This document shows positions 20,200-31,000 of a stretch of 64,000 nt of DNA, piece after piece. The notes beneath the pieces were generated by a model. The model was not told the origin of the DNA and did not search any database. It was given only the letters and a program-made list of their open reading frames with translations. Positions within the stretch are counted from its first letter, which is position 1; each line of letters begins with the position of its first letter. This DNA comes from Armigeres subalbatus (lineage: Eukaryota; Arthropoda; Insecta; Diptera; Culicidae): the NCBI RefSeq assembly GCF_024139115.2, contig NC_085139.1, positions 138,315,121 through 138,379,120 on the forward strand, written 5' to 3'. A program made the translations under genes and the position numbers.

Positions 20200-20897
20200 G
20201 TCGGTACATGTTGTTCACGGGCCATCGAGATCACCTCCTTGATGGAACGCAGCTGCCGATCAATTGCTTCAGGCGTTTCCGGCCGCGTCTCGTAGTCGAC
20301 GTTGACATCCACGCACCTTTGGAACCCGCCCCAGTCGAATGGGGGACTTCGGGATTAGGATCGTGTAGTGGCCCTCTAGCTCGTCGTTGGAACAGACGAC
20401 TCCGGAGCGGGTTGAGACGGTGTTCCCCCCCGGATGGTGGATGCGTTAAGGTCTCTGGCGATGATGAACTGCCCCTGCCGTCGAGTGAGCTTGACTATAT
20501 ATGGGCCTCTGTTAGCGGCAGTATATCCCTCCGTAGTTCGGCTGACGTACCGTCGTCGACTCTGACTTGTGTGGGACAGTATGCCGCGATTAACGTGACG
20601 ACTCCGACGGAGGTGGTGACTTCTACTCGATGATTTTCAGCTTGAAGTCCGGCAACAGGCGGCTGGCGATGTTGCTCCGTAAGACAATTGCCAGTCCTCC
20701 TCTCTGGAGCTTGTTCGATCGAACCTCACCAGCCTAAAACCCGGAATTGTTGCGCTTACCTCGGGTTTCAGGTGGGTTTCGGTGATGAAATCCGCGTCAA
20801 TCCCCTTCTCCTGAAAGAAATGGCTGAGCTCGATGATTTTGCTCTTGAACGAGCATGCGTTCCAGTTTGTCAGACCCAACCTGGAAGCCATTTTCAA
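20200..20897 (-). pseudogene. Jockey-type ORF2 endonuclease domain remnant
   Basis: The frame opens with LGLTNWNACSFKSKIIELSH and DADFITETHLKPE. These contain the Asn and Glu motifs of the apurinic/apyrimidinic (APE) endonuclease fold that nicks target DNA. Further down, in other frames, VVTLIAAYCPTQ is recognisable near 20600. The distance from here to RT is shorter than usual, so part of the domain is deleted. Confidence 0.65.
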
Positions 20898-20909
20898 TGA
20901 CGAAAAGGC

Positions 20910-21308
20910 TCAGAGTGTAGATCTGGTCGAACCGGGATTTGCAGCTTCAAAGTCGAGTAGCAAGTTGGTTGAATCTTGGAGCCAGTTGCTCCGGGGTGTA
21001 TAGCGGAGCCGAATCCTCAGGGGGTAGAGGATGCTCATCTTGCTGGCGGCGGAATCCAGGAAGAGGCAGCGGGGGCCAGTCGCTGGAAGCTGGAGCCAGC
21101 GGTACTGGAGCTTGCTGCTGCAGCCAGTCGCTTGTGCGGTTGAAACGGTGGGAGGATTGGAATCGCTCGACGGAGAGCCGCGATGGCCGGGGTGGTCATG
21201 AGTGTAGTACTCATACTTGTGAACCTCGAGGAACTCCACGACGGATTTATGGTGATCCTTATTAGCTGGCATCACTTTCATGCATACGCTGCATACTAAA
21301 GCTCTCAA
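20910..21308 (-). pseudogene. Jockey-type ORF1, C-terminal part
   Basis: The frame includes HHKSVVEFLEVHKYEYYTHD near its start, which resembles the PRE_C2HC-associated domain found after the zinc knuckles in Jockey-clade ORF1 proteins, followed by a Pro/Ser-rich end. The zinc knuckles themselves are not preserved in this copy. The assignment rests on this motif and on the endonuclease directly downstream. Confidence 0.55.
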
Positions 21309-21870
21309 TCAATAACTGAGGATATGTTAATAGAACTGAGTTGAAAAGCAGACCAAATACCAGTTGGAATGTAGAGCAATGGAAGAAGAAGAAGTAGAAG
21401 TAAATAACCTATTATAAACTCAAAATAAAAAAAAAACTTACTATGTCTGGAAATCGATTCATGCGGCACTTTTGAAATCTTACCAGTTTATTACCAGGAT
21501 TCTGAAATTACGTGGTTTAGAGAAAGTATCAAAAATAAAATAAAAATTAAAAAAATGTGTTGCCAAAATCGAATGTGTTGTTGCCAACATTGAATATTGA
21601 ATATTATGTAGTCCATGGGACTTCATGGATTTCGAACCTCAAATCTAACGACTCAATAGGAGACATTTACGATGCTTTTATAAACGCTGTACCCCTCTAT
21701 TCATATGTTAACTCATTTTCGAGTAGTCTAGCGGCCAGAGACGTTATGACCAAAATATGATCTGGAACATATAATTTGAAAAATTGATACCTCTAGTTGA
21801 CATTTTACTATGCCCGCTTTGTGACGACACCTAATACCGATCCCATCTTCTCGTATTTTTCCTACTCCAG
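21309..21870. other. Intron sequence upstream of the first recognised kinase exon
   Basis: AT-rich, with a short (GAA)n-like tail at 21382-21402 that could end a SINE. A pyrimidine-rich tract precedes the AG acceptor at 21869-21870. No further coding exon was recognised. Confidence 0.5.
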
Positions 21871-22069
21871 ATTCATGGGCGTCTGTGTGCAAGAAGGTCA
21901 GCTGCACGCCCTCACCGAGTACATCGAAGACGGTTCCCTGGAGCAACTGATCGCAAATAGCGCCATTTATTTGTCACCGCTGCTGAAAATACGGGTCGCA
22001 CTCGGGATCGCTCGAGGGATGCAGTACGTGCACGATGTTGGTATCTTTCATCGTGACCTCACGAGCAAG
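21871..22069 (+). CDS. cdi: cdi exon a: kinase hinge to catalytic loop
   Basis: Begins with the last base of the Arg codon in RFMGVCV after the acceptor at 21869-21870, and ends at ...DLTSK before GTAATC. It encodes the hinge ([13 protein letters not shown]) and HRD with the catalytic Asp. Confidence 0.93.
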
Positions 22070-25000
22070 GTAATCTATCTGGGTTTCTTTATAGATTAAG
22101 TGTTGCGTTTTAAAATTGTTAATCAATATCTCTGTTGTTACCATTTGATTTATTAATATCTATTTCATTTTTTTTTTCAAAGAATGTGCTAGTAAAGCGA
22201 ACTGTGGACGGAATGTATGATGCAGTGGTCGGGGATTTTGGACTGGCAGCCAACATCCCGCGGAAATGGTATGCTATGTGCAGACTCGAGAGTTTGTCTA
22301 TTTGTTTGAAGCATATAACTTTTTGTTTGGCAATTTTTACAGCGGTAAACCACGACTGGACACAGTAGGATCGCCCTACTGGATGAGCCCCGAGTGCTTG
22401 AAAGGGCAATGGTACGATCAAACCAGTGACGTGTTTTCCTACGGGATCATCCTCTGCGAGCTCATTGCACGGGTAATCGAAAATTTCGCGGCACACTTAA
22501 TGATGGTTTCCTTTAGTTAATGTTCCACATATTTTTTAGATTGAGGCTGATCCCGATATTATGCCAAGGACTGATTCGTTCGGATTGGATTACATTGTGT
22601 TTGCTGATCTGTGTCCGAATGATACGCCACCGGCGTTTTTAAGACTGGCTTTTTATTGTTGTACCGTAAGTATAATACTGATATTTATAAAGTAGGTCGT
22701 AATGGAAGTTGATTGCTACCGTCTTACAACAAATTGTTATTTTTCTGAGATGGTTGATAGATTAAATTTCAAATGCACTTTTCATAAAAATCAACTTTAG
22801 AAGCATGTTGGTAAACTATGTAAACACATTAAAAGTTTTTTTTTATCGGAAATGTATTATTTAATATCCACAACCTAATAAACACAGTATGAAAATCATG
22901 TTTTCTCTTTCTTTCAGTATGATCCAAAGAGTCGCCCTACGTTTACTGAGTGCATCAAAAAATGCACGTTACTGTCGGACGTGTGTGAAGATAGCTACAA
23001 TCAGCAGCAACATAGGCATAGTATAAGCAATGGCACTAATTCTAACACCGTCCTATCCTCGCCATCACCAGCGAACGGCAATGGTACCCCATCACTAGTG
23101 ACCTCTTCTCCTGTACATAGCATTAGCAATAATTGTAATACGAACGGTACCAATAGTAACAGCAGTATTGGCAGCATGTCGACAACTTCAATAACAAAGA
23201 ATGTCATAGGAAAACGGAATTCAATAGATGTCACTAACATCAGTCCAACGAGTGAAGCGGCCAAAGAAGTGGGTAAAGAAAATCTAAGTCGAGAGAATAG
23301 CTTGAACGGAGACCGCGATGGAGATAATCCTCTCCATCATCGAAGATCGTTATCCGAGAACGTCATTGTGTTTCCACCTCATACCACGCCTAGTGATAAA
23401 GCGCGCTATCACATGTATCAACGGGCGAGTAGTAAACTGGCCGAATCCGTAATTCCCGAGTCGCCTACCTACTCCAATCAAACGCTGCGGAAGGTAGCGG
23501 AAACAATGCTACTGAAAGATCCCCAGTACAAACTTCTAGCAAAGATGGACCAGGGTGGGCTGCCAAAGGCGAACCCATTCAGTGCGTTATCGCAACTGAA
23601 GGGCGTGAAGAAGATTCTCGGCCCCAATCCGGCGGTCACGACGTACAGCTCCGGGGATCTGTTCAGTTCTTGCTTTGAAATATCGGCTCCACTGCTGCGG
23701 GAGTGGAACATAGTACAAAACCGGAACGCGAAGAATCGAGATGGTTTGAGCAGCGGAGGCAGTAGCGTTGAAGGCCAGCCAAAAAGCCTACCAAGCTCTC
23801 CAACGTCCCCACGCAAAGAGTATTGCGAAGAAGAGGAAGAAGATAGTGTAACTATGAAAACCAAGGGAGCGGTAAGTATCATTCATGTTTTGGTTTGTCG
23901 TAGTTTAAATAGGTACTCTAATGATAGTGTGTTTAATAGCTTATTCGGACTGCAAGCTCTATCTCTTAGTAATGTGATGAATAGACTAAACAAAATCTTT
24001 GAAAAAATAAAACCATAAGCTATAGAGAGTCATACGTATAGATCGTTATTGGTTGTTCAAGGCCTTCCTTAGCCTAGTGTTTCACGGCTGTAAAGCAACA
24101 CTATGCTGAAGAGGCTGGTTTCAAATCCCTGTCTTGTTGCAGGGAATTTTTTGGATTGGAAACTTTCTCGACTTTCCTGGACTGTGATGATATACGTAGA
24201 GGAAGTTGCCCGGTAGTGGGCATAGTTAGATATTTTTGCCATAAGTTTGTTGAATTAAATTATGTAAATAGACATATGCATTAGAGTGGGGAGCAGTTGT
24301 ATGGAAAAACGCAAATTTCGTCCGATCAAGTGAGATCAAGGTTTTTCTGAATCGTTTAGGGACCCCAATCAATTGTGCAAAATATGGGCTCGATTGGTTG
24401 CGACCTCGCATGCCGCATCGCGTTTTAATTTTACATGGAGATTAGTATGGGAAAACGTACTTCTTAACATTTTTGCTCTTAGCGGCTTCAATTTATCATC
24501 AATCACGTGACTCAATACGTTAGCATATAGCCTGGAAGATGCCGAAAGACTTTGCCGAAGAAGGTACGCAGCTGAAAGGCCTACAAAAAATGTTATTACG
24601 TTTTGAAAATTGATTGTTTAAACCATATGCAAGAAATCAATGTTTCTGCCAGCACTACCGGACAACCTGTAATAATTATTGTCAATTATTGTCAGAGGGC
24701 AAACCCCATTTTCCTTCTAGTCGGAATTTTTACTTCGTGAAATCATTCTGAATATCTCCCATTAGCTCCAAAGTCCTATAAAATCAATAATTTTGAAATA
24801 ACACACAGTTAAATTATTGCTCCACGTAGTTCGGCAGTGCTGGCAGAATAAATGATTTTTTGCATATGGTTTGAACACTCGATCTTCTAAGCGTTATAAC
24901 TTTTTTCGTGGACGTTCCAGCAACGTGCCTTCTTCAGCAAAGTTTTTCGGCATCCTTTGGGTTATACTTTAACGTAATGTGCCACTTCGTTTGCGATGAA

Positions 25001-28000
25001 CTGAAACCTCTAGTAGTAGAAATGCAAAAATATGCGTTCTCCCATACTAATTTTCATACAAACTTCAAACGCGATGCGGAAAGCAAGGAAGCAAGCAATC
25101 GGTCCCAAATTCTGCACAGTTGTTCAGGACCCAGAATGGCTTCAAAAAACTATTGATTTGAAAAAATGACCATGACGCCCCACTCTAATATGCATATCAA
25201 TGAAAGATTAAGACCTCAGCTTACTATTGATGGAAAAAATAATTTGATAAACATGCAGATTTTTACAAAGTTGTCAATTTTTACCACATCATTTTTTTAA
25301 CCAATTGTAGGCACCTCTGTACAGCGCCGTAGCGTGAGGTTGGCCAGGTTGGCCCCCGCCAAGGGCGCCAGACCTTAGGGGGCGCCGAAATCAAGATTTC
25401 AGCTTTGAGAAATAGATTAGATTTATAAGTTAAGGGGCAATTAATAACAAACCGACAACAATGGAAAGCAATGAAAATATATTTTGAAAAATCTAGTGCA
25501 TGAAAAAATATATCTTTATATTTACAGCATGTCAAAGTAAATGTCAAATGGATCACTAGTTTCAAGTTATGCCGGTTGCAAGTGATTCCCTCGGATGTGA
25601 TAATAAATGGGTAATTTTCCACATTTTATTCCGATAAACTATAAATTTGTGTATCGAAAAATGACCATTATGGCCGCATTTAATCCATTTAATCTGATTC
25701 AAATAAATCAGAAACTTGTACGAGTTTTTATATATGAAAAAATAAAGCGAAGTCGTTGAATATTTGGTGAATAGTAATACATAATTTGAATTTGACATAT
25801 CCTCTTGGGCATATTATACTAGTTAACAATAAATATGAATGAGGATGTGAAAAAACTAATAGACTGAGTTCTATTTCAAAATGCTGGATGTTTTTAAGAC
25901 CCAACCAAGTCGACCAGTGATTCCAAACTACCGATAGACACACTCCAGAAATGGATTTATCTCGATCCGAATAAACCGATTCGTGATTTTCTTGATCTGA
26001 CTAAGTCCTTCCTATCGTTATTTCAATCAATGACCAACTCACTCCAAATTTTATTGAAAGCCCATTTTTATTGATCCAAGTAGGTCTCATGGCGATTTCG
26101 AAGCGTTTTCTTGATTCGACAACGTCCGGTAGCGGTTCGCCCAACGAAGGACAAATTTCATATTTAAAATTGATTGTACTTTTTTTTTGTTGGGGCGCAG
26201 AACCACTACGTCAATTGAGTTAAACTTTGGTGGTATACTCCTGATTATTATGAATTATTCGCATCTTGTAGATTGATTACTCTTTGTCAAGTAAACAACC
26301 TAAGATGCGTCTTTTCCCAGTCGTGCCAAATTGAATTAATAAAACCCACTACCTTTCCAGGAATTGCAGTCCAATTTTTTCATGGTTGCATAAAGCCACT
26401 ATTTGGTAAACTAGATCTACACTTGTACAATGCATCACAACTGCAGATCAGATAATCCTAGGTTTCATGTCCTATGTTACAGAAACGACAAATATCATTC
26501 TTAATCTAGCCAATATTTTTCAAATGATATCTACTTGGACATTGTTCGGTTTTAATGCCAGTAAGATGCAAAAACAGGTTGTCCACTCATCTGTGAAAAC
26601 AAAATCCCCTGATTTTCCAGGTGATATACATTATTTTCTAGGTAAAAACAAACGAGCCATATATACATTTTTGCAGCAAAATAATCAATTCAAACAAGTA
26701 AAAATTGTGAAAAACGTTTTTCAAAAGAAACGATTGCTGGTCTCATAACATTTTTTCTATTAAACTACTTAAGAAATTCCTCTAGGAATTCCTCCACAAG
26801 TTCATCCAGAAACTGCTGCAGTCATTCAATTAAAAATTCTCTCATGTGTTCCATCGAAAATTTCTCCAGGAATTCCTTCGAATCGAAAAGGATGGATTCA
26901 GTAATTTATTCAAAAATAGATCTCTGAGAATTGCTTCGGAATTTTCTTCAGGAATTCCTTCGGATCTTCCTCCAGGATTTCATTCAGAAATATCTTTACA
27001 AAAACTTCATTAAACATGCCAAGGAATTGCTCCGGAAGTTCCTTAGAAATTTCCTTTAGGGAACGCTTTAAAAAATTTCTGAAAAAATCCTCGAAAAAAA
27101 ACCTACTTCCGTAAAATGTTTTGGAGATTTCTTCAGCTATTAGGAATTTATTTGGATTTTAATTGAGTAATTTCTTTAGAGAAACTTCAGAAAGCTTATC
27201 AAGGAAATGTTCCGAAAATTTATTTGAGAATTTCTTCGGGAATTCCTTTGGAACTTACTTCAAAAATTCCTTCAGAAATTCATTTTGGAATGCCTTTGTA
27301 AATTCTTTTAAGAGTTTCTTCAAAAATCCCTCTAGCAATTTCCTCAGAAATATTTGAAGGAATTCCTTTGGAAACTCCTTAAGGAGTGATTTTAAAAATC
27401 CGTTTAGGAATTCGTTCGGACGGAAAAACAGTATGAGATTACTAATGTCGTTCCCGTTCACGTGACTAACATCTAGTTTGTTTGGAGAATAGTATCACTA
27501 CCGGTAGTGCCAAAGCAATGATGATGATTCAACCTAAACATGCAATACAACATGATTTATGAATAATAAACAATTAAGCTTTTAGAAGCATATTTTGGCA
27601 AAATAATTTAAATGGTTACAGTGCCACTAGCGCATAAGTACTAGACGCCTTTACTGGAAATACCTTCGGAAAATGCTTCCGAAATTCTTTTGGATTTTTT
27701 TAGGAACTCATTCAGAAATTTGCTTTGGAGATTCCTCGGGAAATTCCTATACGAATTACTTTGGAAATGCTAATAAATTCCTCCAGGAATTTCTTCGGAA
27801 CTTAATTCTGGAATTCCTAAAGGAAATTGTTCCAGGTAGGAGGAATGACGGCTTTGGCAGGTTTTGTTCTATTATTGGCAGGGGGTTTTTTTATGTCTGA
27901 CTATGCTCAAATTTGGCCTAAACATTCTTTGCATATCAAAGAACATTGTGGCCAAATTTCATAAAATTTGGTCAACAAAAACCCCCCTGCCAATAATAGA

Positions 28001-31000
28001 ACAAAACTTGCCAAAGCCGTCTTTCCCCTATTTCTTTAAAAATTCCTCCAATAGCTTCTTTGAAAATTCCTAGACAATTTTATTTAGGGGGAAAGACGGC
28101 TTTGGCAGGTTTTGTTCTATTATTGGCAGGGGGGTTTTTGTTGACCAAATTTTATGAAATTTGGCCACAATGTTCTTTGATATGCAAAGAATGTTTAGGC
28201 CAAATTTGAGCATAGTCAGACATAAAAAAACCCCCTGCCAATAATAGAACAAAACCTGCCAAAGCCGTCATTCCCCCTAGTTAATCTTCTAAAACAATTT
28301 CATAAAAATGTATCAGAAATTGATTTTGATTGATTGATGTTTTTATAAATTCATTAAGGTTTTTTTCGAGAATAACTTTGAAAATTCTCTAGAATTTTGT
28401 TTAAAGATTTCCTTTGGAAAAAACATTCGGGATTCCTTCGGGAATTCTTTCGAAACTTCATTTAGCAAACATCCTTCACAAATTCCTTTTTTTTTAGAAT
28501 TTCTTAAAGAATTCATTCGGAAATTCCTCCTGAAATTCCTTTTGAAACTCCTCCAGGAATTCTTTCGAGGACTCATCTTGTTAATTCCTCCAGGAATAAT
28601 TAAGAAAATAACGCCAAAAGTTCCTATATACAGCTTTAGGAAAATCCTCCGAAAATTCCAGATCCAGAAATTTCTTCGGTAGTTCCTCCATTGCTTTAAA
28701 AAAAACCTTGATAATTTTGATTTTTTAATACATTCCTGAAGATAATTTACAAAACAATCCCTCATTGATTTCCCGAATAAATTTCTAGATTTCTCTAGAT
28801 TCCTTTAACGATGACAAAAGGTTTTTTTTGCCCATAGATCGAAACAACGATCCTTAAATGTTCAATTCATTTTTAGTTGTATGATTTGATTGGTATATTT
28901 ACTCAAAGTTGTGGATCATTTTCATCTCTTGAAAGAGTTTCACTTGTGATGTATTGATTACCGTGTATTGAAATTCCCCATAATTGTGTGAATTCCCTCA
29001 TATTCCCAGGATTTTTCCGGTCAAATCCCTGACAACTCTAGGTTTTCCTGGTAGTTGATAGCCCGAAGGAGCTCTCTCTTTGAATTTTTGATTACTGGGA
29101 ATTATAAATCTCTAATTTTGCTTAGTAAGAAAGGGGCGCCCAAAAAGGTTTCGCCAAGGGCGCTGAGAGTCCACGCTACTGCTCTGCCTCTGTAATATTA
29201 TTTTAAATGGAAAAATATTGCATCTCATAGGTACTAGATAAATGTCAATTTTATTATGAAAAATAATTTCTGGAGTCAGGGCCTACTGACGCTCAATTCA
29301 AATTATGCCGCGTTGGCGCGGTTGCGTCACTTGAGACGTAAGATCGATAAGATAGTTATCGACAATGGATAATATTAGAAATACTAGAATAAGAGTTCGG
29401 CGAAGACGCCATCTTGTATCCAATCGAACCGTCAAAAGCGGTTCCAATCGACTTGTTTACTTTTTGCATCCATAAGAACCAAGCAAAAAGTTCAAGTGCT
29501 GCCAGTATTATTTTCGCGATTTCATGCTTTTTTATACTTTGCCAATTCGACAGTTTTTCATTCCGCCCGTCTCTGGTTATAGAGTTGCTAGATAACATGC
29601 ATTTTATACACATCCAATCGAGAATTCAAATACACATGATTCTTTTTTTACACGGGGAATTTTGTATGGGATTTTTTTACACGGCCGTGTAAAAAAATCC
29701 GTGTAAAAACAGAATCGGGTGTAACTATAAATTCATGCCACACAGAAAGATCCACAATTTTCACAGATGAAAAAATGTGATCAACTATAACTACTATGCA
29801 TGGGCGGCTGTACGCTCCGGTATTAGCAATAAAACATCGTTTTGATATTTTACACAAATGGTAATCTTCAAATGCACTATTAGCTCCCCTGTTCAGCACA
29901 GGCTCACTACCGACTAATGGCCACAACTGGGCAACTTCCATTAGGTATGTAAAAATAATATCAAAATGATTTCAAAGTCAGTGTTGGTTAACTCATTCCT
30001 AAATATCAATCATCGAGCTCTCACGTTTGCGATTTAAAAAAAGGCATTGCCTTAACTAGAGGCCTGAATAAGAGGATCACGGATAGAAAATATAACTCTG
30101 CCAACACTGCATTCAATCTTCTTCGTCAAAGAACAACACATGAAAAGGGAGAAATGGTTTATGTGGATAAATTCTCACAATTCGCTATTTTATGTGACCA
30201 CATCACATAACAATAGAATCCAATAAACAATGGAATTTCATTTCATAATCTATAAATGACTTGCATATATTATTGCAAACTAATGTAAGAATTATTATTA
30301 ATACAATTAAGTGGTGGAATTCAATGGGATTGTATAAACTCGTGTTATGACAGGTGATTATTAAATTGTTTATTTAAAAATGGCATTAAATCGAATTTGG
30401 CCGTTTTCAGTATGTGAGCCAACATTTTGGCTGCTTGACAGGTCTCCTGCTCGATTGGCTGCTGTTTTTTGACGGTTCGATTGACGGCACATACCTATCC
30501 GCGTTTCTCTTATTCAGGCCTCTAGCCTAGACGCAATTTATTGTATAAACACACATAAAAGAAAACTATTCTAGCATGGTATTTGAAAGCGTCGTTTGTT
30601 CAAATGAGAGACTCTCATTAAGCTTTTTCGCTAATACCTATGTAGGCTAGTTTCGCATTGGTAGTAATATTTTTATCTTTAGCAGTAGACAAAGTATTTT
30701 ATTCAAACATGTATATGCTTAAAAAATCTCATGTAAATGTTAGTATGGCTTAGTATTTTTTTTTGAGGTTAAGATTCAGTTTTATTTTGTCAAAGTTAAA
30801 ATTATTTTTATTTTGTCATTTTATGTACAGTCATTTACAAAAAAGCGGAGAATTTTCACTCGCGCAGCTCTTCCAATTCCTGGCAAAACAGGTCTCGTGA
30901 GGTCCTCGAACGACAGACGCCTCTGCTGTAGGACCGTCCAGGGCAGGCCCATTCAGTGCAGCTACCAGGGCTGCCATAAATACAGATTTATCTGTATTAT

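Larger units (their letters stand above)
18578..21308 (-). mobile_element. Decayed Jockey-clade LINE interrupted by a 943-bp insertion
   Basis: In order on the minus strand: ORF1 C-terminal domain (21308-20910), APE-type endonuclease (20897 to about 20200) and reverse transcriptase (20141-19966, then 19012-18578). It breaks off inside RT just before the FADD/YADD motif, where the R1-type element begins. Stops and frameshifts occur throughout. The insertion at 19018-19960 splits the RT codons for LLSG and LSKLF. Confidence 0.8.
26765..28800. repeat. Degenerate GGAATTCCT-type minisatellite
   Basis: Short units built on AGGAATTCCT and GGAAATTC, spaced roughly 15-30 bp, fill this stretch outside the two MITEs. 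The motif is self-complementary, so units can pair with each other on either strand. Apparent proteins rich in Phe, Asn, Ser and Lys on both strands are a by-product and not genes. Confidence 0.75.
25322..29186. mobile_element. 3.9-kb hAT-type non-autonomous element carrying nested MITEs
   Basis: A perfect 8-bp duplication CCTCTGTA (25314-25321 and 29187-29194) flanks terminal inverted repeats CAGCGCCGTAGCGTG and CAGAGCAGTAGCGTG. Subterminal GGGCGCC motifs occur at both ends. The interior has no transposase. It contains a degenerate ATTCCT-type minisatellite (26765-28800) and two mTA MITEs. The 8-bp TSD and CAG...CTG ends support hAT. Confidence 0.85.

Noticed and set aside
20184..20633. 149-codon plus-strand frame
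   Set aside because: Antisense to the Jockey endonuclease remnant.
26467..26748. 93-codon frame with [20 protein letters not shown]
   Set aside because: Considered as a possible exon, but it lies inside the 3.9-kb hAT element and shows no known domain.
27163..28765. Several Phe/Asn/Lys-rich frames on both strands
   Set aside because: They arise from the ATTCCT minisatellite and from the two mirrored MITEs, which explain the identical frames on opposite strands.
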